DNA of 34,827 bases from Loktanella salsilacus (GCF_900114485.1 NZ_FOTF01000030.1:1-34827); one strand, 5' to 3'. Positions 8,560-16,288 are shown, numbered from the stretch's first letter. Translations and numbers: made by a program. The notes: generated by a model from the sequence alone, not told the origin.

Positions 8560-8886
8560 TTGGAAGGGGTGGTGATGGGCTGGATTTGGCCTGAACGATT
8601 AGGTGTGAGCTGTTGTCGAACGGGACTTTCCAAAGCAAGAGCGCGGATAGGCAGGCAGAGACAACCGGATGGTGCCGAACGGAAACTTAAACTGGCACGC
8701 CGTGGCGGAAATCGCCGGGAGCACACGACCCTCACACGACTGTCTAAAACCGCTATGTTCTCTGTGCTGAACGCGGCATTTTGCGAGGAATTGATTGATC
8801 CGAATACCAATGCTGCGAAGTTTATGGACGCCCGCGCGGCTAAAGCTGATGCGTGGATTCGAGCCAACCAGCAAACGCTGGGTTAG
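8560..8886 (+). pseudogene. Unassigned open frame, possible gene relic
   Basis: A 108-residue frame whose last 50 residues (from LSKTAMFSVLNAAFC to WIRANQQTLG) look protein-like, while the first half is Arg-rich and looks like non-coding sequence. There is no good ribosome-binding site at the first ATG. I cannot assign a family. It could be the 3' end of a gene whose front part was lost when repeats moved in, or chance. Confidence 0.25.
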
Positions 8887-8959
8887 AACTGAAGAAAGAT
8901 TTGATTTTAGCTCTGCGTGCATCGCATCAATTCTACCTTTGTGCAGCATGGGGTACTTC

Positions 8960-9083
8960 GGGCTCACTGCCGACCTTCGCTGCGTATGCACACCGAAAAG
9001 TATTGTGGCGCGGCCCTGAGCGTCCGTTTTCTCTAGGTTGCCCATTTTGGTTTGCGGGTGCGGCGAACGGCGGCTTTCCGCCC
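8960..9083. repeat. Repeat family A, copy 2 (124 bp, inverted ends)
   Basis: Starts GGGCTCACTGCCGACCTTCG and ends GCGAACGGCGGCTTTCCGCCC; the two ends pair as imperfect inverted repeats. The middle shares GCCCTGAGCGTCxG and TTGCCCATTT with copies 1 and 3 but is more diverged. A family B copy follows 43 bases later. Confidence 0.8.
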
Positions 9084-9126
9084 TTCGTGGCGAATGTCAC
9101 TTCCGGCCCTTAGCTGCCGTTCATCA

Positions 9127-9240
9127 CCACCTCAAGATGCTCCGGTGCGGCCCGTCGAACCAGCCATTCAAGCATCTGGCAGCATTTTGTCGGCCAAACG
9201 TCGGTCTGCGGTCAAAGTTAGCTTTCGCGGCCGGTGCAAA
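9127..9240. repeat. Dispersed repeat family B, copy 2
   Basis: Aligns with 2591-2700: CCxCCTC-AGATG, GCGGCCCGTC, GGCAGCATTTTGTCGGCC and GTCGGTCTGCGG are shared in order. Its position just after a family A element suggests that A and B form one larger composite unit. Confidence 0.6.
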
Positions 9241-9492
9241 AACTGAATTCGGCAGGGTTGGCATCATCATAGGGGGCGGGGAAGAGACCTTAGCGGGGGT
9301 GATCTTAAATGCGGAAATCATTTGACGCATAGAGACGGTCGGTCTCGCCTATACACCTGAAATCCAACAAGATCTCAAATCAAATACCCCAGCAATCCGC
9401 TTGTCCCTCCTTGCGCTTCGGTCTTTAACGGAGCTGCAACGACACCCGCGCGGCTCCCTGTCTGCGTAGGTCAGGGCCAAAGGGATATCACA

Positions 9493-10398
9493 GTGCTTTT
9501 CTTCACCATCTGGCCCCTTTTCGCGCTGATCTGCCTTGGCTATATCCTTGTAAGACGCGGCTTTCCTGATCCCGGTTTCTGGCCCGCCGCCGAACGGATC
9601 AACTATTTCCTGCTCTTCCCCGCCCTTCTGCTCAGCAGCCTGGCCGATGCACCCGTCCGCGACCCACAGTTGCTACGTCTGGGCTGTGCGGCCGTCATAA
9701 TCATTCTTTTCGCCGCCTTGGCCTTGGCCCTGGCCCGACGCGCTTATCCCCTGCCAGCCGCCCGCTTTGGCCCATTGCTGCAAGGCACAGTGCGCTTCAA
9801 CACCTATCTGGGACTGGCCATCCTTGCGACCTTGGCCGGACCCGTGGGGATCGAACGGGCGGCGCTTTACCTTGCGATCGCAGTGCCCTTGGTCAACGTC
9901 CTGTCGATTATGGCTCTGACCGAGGCGGGGCAGGCCCGCCGCCCCCTTGCCATGCTCCGCACCATGGTGCGCAACCCGCTAATCTTGGCTTGCTTGGGGG
10001 GTATCGCGCTGGCGCTGACCGGGTGGGGCCTACCCTTTGGCACTGGGCGCTTCCTTGACCTTCTGGCGCAAGCCAGCCTGCCGCTTGGACTGCTTTGCGT
10101 AGGTGCTGCCCTGCAACCCGCTGCCTTGCGATGCGACGGTCTAACCCTGGTTGCAAGCGGTGCCCTGCGCCTCCTGCTGATGCCCCTGCTCGCCGCACTC
10201 ATCGCGCGCTCCGTCGGCCTTAGCGGGGTCGAGGCGCTCGTGCTGGTCGTATTCTCAGCCATCCCAACGGCTCCCACTTCCTATGTGTTGACCCGGCAAC
10301 TGAACGGCGATGGCACGCTGATGGCAGGTATCGTCACGTCTCAGACGATTGCCGCCATCGCCACAATTCCGCTGGTTCTGTGGGTCCTCGGCCATTGA
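9493..10398 (+). CDS. AEC-family transporter (auxin efflux carrier type)
   Basis: A 301-residue integral membrane protein with about ten hydrophobic segments and a break between two five-helix halves around residue 150. The N-terminus (FALICLGYILVRRGF) and the C-terminal region with SAIPTAPTSYVLTRQLNGD followed by TSQTIAAI are typical of the AEC / membrane transport protein family, secondary carriers of organic acids, amino acids or amines. The start is a GTG at 9493 with AAAGGG seven bases ahead. Length fits the family (about 300-320). It is co-oriented with the zinc operon but lies 590 bases upstream of it and has no shared promoter in view. Substrate unknown. Confidence 0.87.
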   Translation: MLFFTIWPLFALICLGYILVRRGFPDPGFWPAAERINYFLLFPALLLSSLADAPVRDPQLLRLGCAAVIIILFAALALALARRAYPLPAARFGPLLQGTVRFNTYLGLAILATLAGPVGIERAALYLAIAVPLVNVLSIMALTEAGQARRPLAMLRTMVRNPLILACLGGIALALTGWGLPFGTGRFLDLLAQASLPLGLLCVGAALQPAALRCDGLTLVASGALRLLLMPLLAALIARSVGLSGVEALVLVVFSAIPTAPTSYVLTRQLNGDGTLMAGIVTSQTIAAIATIPLVLWVLGH

Positions 10399-10788
10399 TA
10401 ACCACCCGATGATTCAGAACTCGCGCTGACATGCGCGCCACCACTTACAATCATGCCACCTTCGGATGCCTTGAAGCTGTGCCACCGAATGCAGCGGTTG
10501 ATGGATGACCGGTATTGGCCGTCCTCAACGAGCTGGATTTTCGCACTTACGAGATGCTGCGGGACGGCAAGTAGTAAAGGGGCGCGATCAGGACCTACGT
10601 TGCGCTCGGCCCTGATAACCGCTGAAGGGACTTCCATGCCGTTCGATGCAGACGCCACCAATGTGGCTTTAAGGTTCGCAAACGTCGATAGCTTTAAGCC
10701 AACAATGATGAGGTTCGCCAATTCGCCCAATAGTTGACATGGGACCGACAAGTTCGCGCTGAACCGAGGCATTTTGGTGAAAATGCTA

Positions 10789-10818
10789 TTGCAATCAATC
10801 AGTGGGTAGACGTATGTA
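10789..10818 (+). promoter_or_regulatory. Probable promoter of the zinc-type operon
   Basis: TTGCAA at 10789-10794 and TATGTA at 10813-10818 are spaced 18 bases apart. The -10 box lies inside the palindrome 10811-10838, so a bound repressor would block it. Inference from pattern only. Confidence 0.4.
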
Positions 10819-10838
10819 ATGTTATAACATTACATACG
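10811..10838. promoter_or_regulatory. 28-bp perfect palindrome, predicted Zur box
   Basis: Half-site CGTATGTAATGTTA followed at once by its exact complement. The inner AATGTTATAACATT matches the known Zur operator pattern (GTTATA dyads in the AATGTTATANTATAACATT style) and the downstream genes are of the zinc-regulated Zrg type. Zur is a Fur-family repressor that binds with zinc bound. A zur gene is not in the window. Confidence 0.75.
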
Positions 10839-10988
10839 CGCTGTGGTTGCCTTGGTGTCTGCTTTCATAGGGAAATAATTCCTAACCCGATTAGGAACAA
10901 TATCGAGCATAGGCCTGCTATTCACATCCCCATCAGCCGCCACAGCACACACTTGCGCGAAACGGTCAAACTTCGAAAAGGATACATC

Positions 10989-11618
10989 ATGAAAACTTTG
11001 GCAACCGTCATCTTAGCAAGCTGCATTGCCGTCCCAGCCCATGCGCAGGAGACACGGGAATTGGGCACACACGTCCACGGAGTCAGCACGCTGCAAGTCG
11101 CCGTCGAAGATGGAACACTGTCCCTCGACCTGACGTCGCCAGGTTTGGACATCGTGGGGTTCGAATACGCGGCTTCAACCGATGCCGACAAGGACGCGGT
11201 CGCCATGGCGGTCGGCCGGCTGCTGAAGCCCGACGATATCGTAACGCTGCCTGACGCCGCTGGCTGTCGACTGGCCGCCGCGAGCGCGCACTTGCACTTT
11301 GGCGATGATCACGACGAAGACCATGATGATCACGCCGCCGAGCACAACGACCACGCCGCAGAGCATGATGACCACGACGATCACGCTGATACGGAACATG
11401 CTGAAGATGCGGACCACAAAGACGAAGGTGCTAAACACAGCGCGTTTCATGCAACTTATACCTATTCGTGTGATGCGCCGGATGCGCTGACGTCGCTGTC
11501 TCTTCCGTTTTTCGACCAGTTTGCCAACGCCCAAGAGATCGAGGCTGAGTATGTCACCGCCACTGGGGCAGGCCGCACCGAAATCTCGCGCGATGTCGCG
11601 CAGCTGGACCTGAACTGA
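10989..11618 (+). CDS. zrgA: His-rich periplasmic DUF2796 / ZrgA-type protein
   Basis: A 209-residue exported protein. It opens with a signal peptide (cleavage likely after AHA, residue 19), followed by HVHG at 28-31, a motif typical of DUF2796. A central Asp/Glu/His stretch (residues 101-150) has 13 histidines, a likely metal chelator, and two cysteines (C93 and C169-region YSCDAP) flank it. DUF2796 proteins are known as ZrgA, the periplasmic part of the zinc-regulated zrgABCDE transport cluster of Vibrio; a role in zinc capture is inferred. AAAGGA lies eight bases ahead of this ATG; the frame stays open further upstream but would absorb the palindrome and has no start signal. First gene of a five-gene operon. 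Confidence 0.85.
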   Translation: MKTLATVILASCIAVPAHAQETRELGTHVHGVSTLQVAVEDGTLSLDLTSPGLDIVGFEYAASTDADKDAVAMAVGRLLKPDDIVTLPDAAGCRLAAASAHLHFGDDHDEDHDDHAAEHNDHAAEHDDHDDHADTEHAEDADHKDEGAKHSAFHATYTYSCDAPDALTSLSLPFFDQFANAQEIEAEYVTATGAGRTEISRDVAQLDLN

Positions 11619-11620
11619 CC

Positions 11621-12316
11621 GTGACTGATGCTCCCCTGTCCTTGGTTGATGTGCACTTTGCGTGGCCCGGCAAGGGGGGCTTTGCATTGTCCTGCCCCGC
11701 CTTCGTGCTGGCACCGGGCGAGCGCGTTTTACTACTTGGGTCCAGCGGGTCCGGGAAATCGACATTGCTGTCGCTCATCTGCGGAATCGCAACCCCGCAA
11801 CGCGGGCAGGTCCTCATTGCGGGAACGGATATGGGGGCGCTACGCGCGGGCGCCCGGGACCGATTTCGCGCCGCGCGGATCGGTGTCATCTTTCAGCAGT
11901 TCAACTTGCTGCCCTACGCGAGTGTAGCTGACAATATCCTGCTGCCTCTGCGGTTCGCGCCAGAACGCCGCGCGCGTGCGGCAGATGCGATAGCAGAGGC
12001 GCGCAGGCTTTGCATGGCAATCGGCCTGCCGGACAACTTGCTTTATATGCCGGCCGGAAGGCTCAGTGTGGGGCAACAGCAGCGCGTCGCCGTGGTGCGT
12101 GCCTTGATCGGGGCACCGCCGCTGATCGTCGCGGATGAGCCCACCTCCGCGCTTGATGCGGCGACGCAGGACGCATTTTTGCAATTATTGTTCGATCAAG
12201 TGGCTGATGCGGGTTCTTCCTTGCTGATGGTCAGTCATGACGAGCGGCTGGGCGCGCATTTTGATCGCGTCGTGCGGCTGGACGAAATCGTAACAACAAA
12301 AAGGGTTCCCGCATGA
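11621..12316 (+). CDS. ABC transporter ATP-binding protein, LolD/MacB type
   Basis: A 231-residue ATPase. Walker A is GSSGSGKST at 41-48, the Q-loop is FQQFNLLPY, the signature reads LSVGQQQRV (Val in place of the first Gly after Ser) and Walker B is LIVADEPTSALD, with the H-loop in SHDERLG. The sequence style is that of the LolD/MacB group that works with FtsX-fold permeases, in line with the next gene. GTG start at 11621, two bases after the preceding stop; the end overlaps the next gene by ATGA. Within the zinc-type operon it probably powers metal- or protein-handling at the inner membrane rather than classic import. Confidence 0.9.
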   Translation: MTDAPLSLVDVHFAWPGKGGFALSCPAFVLAPGERVLLLGSSGSGKSTLLSLICGIATPQRGQVLIAGTDMGALRAGARDRFRAARIGVIFQQFNLLPYASVADNILLPLRFAPERRARAADAIAEARRLCMAIGLPDNLLYMPAGRLSVGQQQRVAVVRALIGAPPLIVADEPTSALDAATQDAFLQLLFDQVADAGSSLLMVSHDERLGAHFDRVVRLDEIVTTKRVPA

Positions 12317-13563
12317 TCCTGCGCCTCGCAACCGGGTCGCTGCTTGCGCGGTCGTTAACCGTCGGTATGACCATCCTATCCATCGCCTTGTCAGTTGCGC
12401 TGTTCCTTGGCATCGAGAAGGTTCGCACAGGGGCGCGCGCCAGTTTCGCCGACACAATCTCGGGGACAGATCTGATCGTCGGCGCGCGGTCAGGATCAGT
12501 GCAACTGCTGCTTTATTCAGTGTTTCGCATCGGCAACGCCACGAACAACGTCACATGGCAAAGCTATCAGGATATCGCGGCCCGGTCAGAGGTGGACTGG
12601 ATTGTGCCGATCTCTTTGGGCGACAGTCATCGCCAATTCCGCGTCATGGGAACGTTGAATGCGTTCTTTGAGCGCTACAAATATCGCGGCGACCGGGCGC
12701 TTACATTTGCGCAGGGGCATGGACTGAATGACCTTTATGATGCCGTCATTGGGGCCGACGTGGCGCAGGCGTTGGGGTATGCTGTCGGCGATCCGATTGT
12801 TGTGTCGCATGGGCTGGCATCTTTTACCCAGCACGACGACCAACCCTTCCGCGTGGCCGGAATTGTAACCAAGACAGGCACGCCTGTTGACCGCACTGTC
12901 ATCATTAGTCTGGAAGCGATCGAGGCGATTCATGTCGATTGGCAAGGCGGTGCGCTGGCGGGCGGCCAGACAACACCGGTCGACGCGATCCGCCAAATGG
13001 ACCTGACCCCAACCGCCATCACTGCCGCGATGGTTGGCGTGTCATCGCGTTTGGACATCTTTGGCTTACAGCGCTGGATCAATGAATACCCACAGGAGCC
13101 TTTGTTGGCAGTCCTTCCCGGTGTCGCATTGCAAGAGCTGTGGCAGATTGTCGGGGTTGCTGAAACCGCACTGGTCGCCGTGTCCGGCATGGTCGTGGTG
13201 ACGGCGCTTTTGGGAATGATGGCGATGATATTTTCCAGCCTGAACGAACGCCGCCGCGAAATGGCGATCTGGCGGGCGATGGGGGCCAGCCCCGCCACGA
13301 TCTTGGGTCTGATGGTGCTTGAGGCTGCCCTGATGGCGGCGATAGGTGCGGCTTTGGGCTTTGCGCTGCTTTACGCGGGACTATGGATTGCGCAGCCGAT
13401 GGTCGACGCGGCCTTTGGCCTTTGGTTGCCCATCGATGAGCCAAGCGGGCGAGAGTTTGCCGTTCTTGCTGCCGTCGTGCTGGCAGCTGCGGTTGCCAGC
13501 CTTGTGCCAGCGTTGCGGGCCTATAGGTTGTCGTTGGCCGACGGTATGATAGTAAGGATATAA
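12313..13563 (+). CDS. ABC transporter permease, FtsX/MacB fold
   Basis: A 416-residue inner-membrane protein. One membrane helix near residues 12-35 is followed by a large periplasmic domain (about 40-275) and three C-terminal helices (about 285-315, 335-365, 378-402), the layout of FtsX-type permeases. The RRREMAIWRAMGASPATI loop between helices two and three is the conserved coupling region of this family. The start overlaps the ATPase stop by four bases, so they are translationally coupled. These permeases often act as mechanotransmitters rather than channels, so the pair may drive release or loading of a periplasmic or lipoprotein partner in the zinc system. Confidence 0.9.
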   Translation: MILRLATGSLLARSLTVGMTILSIALSVALFLGIEKVRTGARASFADTISGTDLIVGARSGSVQLLLYSVFRIGNATNNVTWQSYQDIAARSEVDWIVPISLGDSHRQFRVMGTLNAFFERYKYRGDRALTFAQGHGLNDLYDAVIGADVAQALGYAVGDPIVVSHGLASFTQHDDQPFRVAGIVTKTGTPVDRTVIISLEAIEAIHVDWQGGALAGGQTTPVDAIRQMDLTPTAITAAMVGVSSRLDIFGLQRWINEYPQEPLLAVLPGVALQELWQIVGVAETALVAVSGMVVVTALLGMMAMIFSSLNERRREMAIWRAMGASPATILGLMVLEAALMAAIGAALGFALLYAGLWIAQPMVDAAFGLWLPIDEPSGREFAVLAAVVLAAAVASLVPALRAYRLSLADGMIVRI

Positions 13564-13565
13564 CG

Positions 13566-14072
13566 ATGATCACAATGAACCGCCGACAGTTTGGGCTGAG
13601 CGCCACCAGTGGCCTGCTATTGCCCGCCGCTGCCCGTGCCGCATCCTACCAAGAGATAACGTGGGACGATCTTGTGCCGCCGGGTATTCCCTACGCCGAG
13701 GTGATCGGCGAAGGCGATCTGGATGAACAAACTGACACATGGCGGCCCATCTTCGATGAAAACGGCGTCAAGCTGAACGCAGCACTGGACGGACTGCAAA
13801 TCAAGATGCCCGGCTACATTACGCCACTCGAAATCACGTCGGACGGCATGACAGAATTCCTATTGGTCCCCTACCTTGGCGCCTGCATTCACGTGCCACC
13901 GCCGCCGCCCAACCAACTGGTCTTTGTGAACACACAAACGCCTTGGCCCGGCGACGACATCTGGGACGCGATCTGGATTTACGGCACATTGCAGGCGCAG
14001 CTTCAGACGACTGACCTTGCCGAAATCGGTTATGCTCTGACCGCTGACAAGATTGAGGTCTACGAATGGTAA
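13566..14072 (+). CDS. DUF3299 exported protein, Tat signal (first copy)
   Basis: A 168-residue protein with a twin-arginine signal (NRRQFGL at 5-11, then a hydrophobic stretch, cleavage likely after ARA near 25). The DUF3299 core follows, with MPGYITPLE and the strongly conserved GACIHVPPPPPNQLVF (106-120), where Cys107 and His109 are candidate metal ligands. Two bases separate it from the permease stop. DUF3299 proteins regularly accompany ZrgA-type ABC genes, which suggests a periplasmic role with the transporter; the biochemical function is not known. Export in folded form by Tat suggests a cofactor or metal is loaded in the cytoplasm. Confidence 0.85.
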   Translation: MITMNRRQFGLSATSGLLLPAAARAASYQEITWDDLVPPGIPYAEVIGEGDLDEQTDTWRPIFDENGVKLNAALDGLQIKMPGYITPLEITSDGMTEFLLVPYLGACIHVPPPPPNQLVFVNTQTPWPGDDIWDAIWIYGTLQAQLQTTDLAEIGYALTADKIEVYEW

Positions 14073-14572
14073 GCATTGGGCCAAGCCGCCGGACAATGCT
14101 GCTGGCCCTATCGGCTTTCGCGTTTGCGCGTCCAAGCTATGCCGAGACGGTCATTGATCTGGATTGGAAAGATCTGCTGCCTGAAGGCAATCTTGCAATA
14201 CCGAACGAGATGCAGAGCCTTCTGCCGCATGACGAAAGCAACATGGCGTCCCGGCAGCCGGTGTCCACAGGCAGCCGGACCGACTGGAACGGGCAGACCG
14301 TGCGCCTGTCGGGATTTGTTGTGCCACTTGACTATAGCGGCACCGGCCTGACTGCGTTCATGTTGGTGCCTTACGTCGGCGCATGCATCCATGTGCCGCC
14401 CCCGCCAGCAAATCAGCTTGTCTTTGTGACCACCGAAAAGCCCTTTGAGCAAGGCAGCATGTTCGACGCCGTGACCATCACGGGGATGCTTGGAACGGTC
14501 TCGATCGCGACGCATCTGGCAGAGGTCGGCTACGCCCTGTCCGCCGACCGGATTGCACCATACGAAGGCTAA
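14066..14572 (+). CDS. DUF3299 exported protein, Tat-like signal (second copy)
   Basis: Also 168 residues, starting inside the last codons of the first copy (7-base overlap). It has a twin-arginine signal (SRRTMLLAL, 7-15; cleavage likely after SYA at 26) and the same core: LSGFVVPLDYSG and GACIHVPPPPANQLVF (106-120), with Cys107 and His109 at identical positions. A tandem duplication that has diverged outside the core. It closes the operon. The two may act as a heterodimer or serve different partners; this is inference. Confidence 0.85.
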   Translation: MVSIGPSRRTMLLALSAFAFARPSYAETVIDLDWKDLLPEGNLAIPNEMQSLLPHDESNMASRQPVSTGSRTDWNGQTVRLSGFVVPLDYSGTGLTAFMLVPYVGACIHVPPPPANQLVFVTTEKPFEQGSMFDAVTITGMLGTVSIATHLAEVGYALSADRIAPYEG

Positions 14573-15011
14573 CGGCTGGCACCAGCGAAGATGAAGTGTC
14601 CCCCTGCTAAGCACCCATCGTCGCGCTAATCTTTTGGCGTATCCGCGAAAGAACCTGATCGCCGGAGCAATCTCCTTCTGCAGGCTTGGCTGCTACCCAG
14701 TCAGACCAAGCAGCCATGACGCGTGATCACATAGCACCTTTTGCGCATCATCATGTAGGCCACGCCAACAACGAATTTGTTGGGGGCAATCTTGTCCCTT
14801 CCCTGCTAACGGTTTCGAACAGTCGCATTTGAGCGACTTGCCGCACCCGCCTAAATGGGCTCACTGCCGAACTTCGCTGCAGATGCACCCCGAAAAAAAC
14901 TGGGTCATGGCCCTGAGCGTCTGCTTTTTGACAACGTGCCCATTTAGTTTGCAGGTGCAGCGAATGTCGGCAAACCGCCCAAACCTACGGCGTTGATCCG
15001 ATCGCGTGCAT
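14573..15011. other. Intergenic region with a family A repeat
   Basis: A short dyad GCTGG-CACCAGC follows the operon end (14575-14586) without a T-run. The stretch 14704-14790 on the minus strand reads NKFVVGVAYMMMRKRCYVIT in an open frame of about 30 codons, which resembles a decayed transposase end but cannot be assigned. The full repeat copy 14857-14980 follows, and ends 32 bases before the methyltransferase stop. Confidence 0.5.
14857..14980. repeat. Repeat family A, copy 3 (124 bp, inverted ends)
   Basis: Starts GGGCTCACTGCCGAACTTCG and ends GCGAATGTCGGCAAACCGCCC, identical at both ends to copy 1 at 5508-5630. Imperfect inverted ends of 31 bases. About a dozen differences from copy 1 across the whole length. 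Confidence 0.85.
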
Positions 15012-15908
15012 TTACATCGTCTCAAACTTTGCCGGGCCTTTCCAACCTTTCTGTAGCCAAACAGCCGCCAGTTGAAACCCCGACGCTGGCCAGTCGGCAG
15101 GTGTCGGGACCATAACGATGCGCTTGACCGCAAATCCTGCATCGGCAATCAGCTTAACCCGGCTCTTCGTCGTGTAGTGCGTAAGCGGTGCCAAAAACAA
15201 AATGTTGTCAGCGATGCGAAGACTGTGAGTAAGGAAGTCGCGAAAGATGGACCACGGTGGGTTCGTGACGATCCAGTCGACTGGGGTGCTCCAATCGAAA
15301 AAATCTTGGCCTTCGCTCGCCTCGCACCAATGTTTATCGACCCACTCAGGGAAAGCGTTATAAAACGCGCCATCACCGCGCGCTGGATCAAGAACGCTGC
15401 CGCGTATTTCCGACGCAAATGTTTGCTGAATTTTGTATGCGAGATCCCGCGGAGTATAGACAACATCAGCGGCGGCATCATTCTGTCCAGGCACTAAGCG
15501 TTTTGAAGGCACAATCAGAACATCGTTGATGCGCAAAATGCGCAAGTATCGGCGCAGGGTATCTATACGCCCAGCAAAGCGCGTCTCAAGGGTGACGATC
15601 GTTTGTGGGCTGATCTCCAGCCTCGTTGCCATAGCCCGCTGCGAAAGGCCTTTCGCCTGGCGCCGGGCGGCCAGGGCTGCGCCGGGCGCTACGCCCTGAT
15701 CCAAAGGGGTCCAGCTCCACTTCAGCTTCAGCGCAACCCGAAGGCGATCAAGCGATGCGATTGTCCCCTGCCCTTTCAAGACAAGTCGGGTCGTTTTCCA
15801 GGCAAGGCCGCTGTCACGCGCGAGGCTATCTACAGTAGCGTTTGGTATTTTTATGGTGATCGGGAGAATGATGGACTGCATCTGCGATAGTTGGAACAAA
15901 TGGTCCAT
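15012..15908 (-). CDS. HTH - DNA adenine methyltransferase-like fusion protein
   Basis: A 298-residue protein with two helix-turn-helix-like segments in front of a methyltransferase domain. The first is about 25-63 (VDSLARDSGLAWKTTRLVLK), the second, clearly XRE-like, about 78-124 (LAARRQAKGLSQRAMATRLE). The C-terminal domain has a motif I-like DPARGDGAF (174-182) and motif IV NPPW (216-219) in VTNPPWS, the pattern of N6-adenine methyltransferases. At about 150 residues the catalytic part is small, with no separate target-recognition domain; the HTH pair may supply specificity. No restriction enzyme is nearby, so it is an orphan methylase or a DNA-binding regulator derived from one. The start is uncertain, since neither M1 nor M10 has a good ribosome-binding site. 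Confidence 0.75.
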   Translation of the reverse strand: MDHLFQLSQMQSIILPITIKIPNATVDSLARDSGLAWKTTRLVLKGQGTIASLDRLRVALKLKWSWTPLDQGVAPGAALAARRQAKGLSQRAMATRLEISPQTIVTLETRFAGRIDTLRRYLRILRINDVLIVPSKRLVPGQNDAAADVVYTPRDLAYKIQQTFASEIRGSVLDPARGDGAFYNAFPEWVDKHWCEASEGQDFFDWSTPVDWIVTNPPWSIFRDFLTHSLRIADNILFLAPLTHYTTKSRVKLIADAGFAVKRIVMVPTPADWPASGFQLAAVWLQKGWKGPAKFETM

Positions 15909-16008
15909 AAATGCCAGATCATTTCGACGTCAGTAGTGCGACGAAAATTGGAAATGAAGCCAAGTTATGCCACGCCACGACCGATCTGTTCTGAGCACGA
16001 TAAGTAGC

Positions 16009-16182
16009 TCAGTCCTGCGGATTTCTTACAAGCCAATCTTCGATGATCCTTCGAATTTGCTCGGGGCGCGTAGGAGGATCAGTCTCCTTTCGCCTCGCGG
16101 TATCAATTTGATCAATCGTCGCCTGAGAGAGGCGAACGTTTATTGACATGGTGTCCGTTTTTGGGCGGCCCATTTTTCCCAT
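16009..16182 (-). CDS. Small ribbon-helix-helix-type DNA-binding protein
   Basis: A 57-residue protein: MGKMGRPKTDTMSINVRLSQ, then ATIDQIDTARRKETD and a final helix RRIIEDWLV. A basic strand (SINVRLS) followed by two helices is the ribbon-helix-helix layout of plasmid repressors and antitoxins. I chose the ATG at 16182 with AAGGA eight bases ahead; longer frames that start further upstream run through the promoter region of the divergent gene. It diverges from the gene at 16289 across a 106-base gap, and probably binds there and controls both. No toxin partner is recognisable downstream. Confidence 0.75.
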   Translation of the reverse strand: MGKMGRPKTDTMSINVRLSQATIDQIDTARRKETDPPTRPEQIRRIIEDWLVRNPQD

Positions 16183-16192
16183 ACAACAGTCC

Positions 16193-16221
16193 TTGACTAA
16201 ATGGTACCAGTGAACCATATT
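16193..16221 (+). promoter_or_regulatory. Promoter of the gene at 16289, with operator-like dyad
   Basis: TTGACT at 16193-16198 and CATATT at 16216-16221 are 17 bases apart. The spacer contains ATGGT-accagtga-ACCAT (16201-16218), an inverted repeat placed to act as operator for the ribbon-helix-helix protein encoded just upstream on the other strand. Confidence 0.5.
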
Positions 16222-16288
16222 GTTCGCATGGGCAGAGAGTTCCCGCTCTCCGCCCGATGCTAACCACGACAATCCTATGGAGATATTC

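Larger units (their letters stand above)
8365..9492. other. Repeat-rich intergenic region
   Basis: About 1.1 kb with no confident gene. It holds a full family A repeat (8960-9083), directly followed by a family B copy (9127-9240), and an unassigned open frame at 8560-8886. The last 150 bases before 9493 are probably the leader of the AEC transporter gene. Confidence 0.6.
10399..10988. other. Intergenic region: gene debris, then operon control region
   Basis: The first 340 bases hold only short frames; one reads AVLNELDFRTYEMLRDGK then stops (about 10520-10577), which looks like a fragment of a decayed gene of unknown kind. Frames crossing it on the minus strand have poor coding character. 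From about 10780 the region is regulatory: a promoter-like pair, a 28-bp palindrome, and a 150-base leader to the ATG at 10989 with a dyad TTCCTAA-cccga-TTAGGAA near 10878-10897. Confidence 0.5.

Noticed and set aside
10341-10772. A minus-strand open frame of 143 codons after the AEC transporter
   Set aside because: It overlaps the transporter's 3' end in antisense, shows no recognisable family and no ribosome-binding site.
10734-10988. An N-terminal extension of the ZrgA-type protein upstream of 10989
   Set aside because: It would read through the palindrome and promoter; the ATG at 10989 has AAAGGA and begins a clear signal peptide.
14704-14790. A minus-strand piece resembling a transposase C-terminus
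   Set aside because: Only about 30 codons, preceded by stops; it could not be tied to a specific IS family, so it is mentioned only in the gap entry.
5508-14980. An integron-like cassette array, with the recombinase as IntI and the 124-bp elements as attC sites
   Set aside because: The recombinase lacks the IntI-specific extra domain, the elements show no GTTRRRY/RYYYAAC core sites, and the intervals (3.3 and 5.8 kb, with genes on both strands) are not cassette-like.
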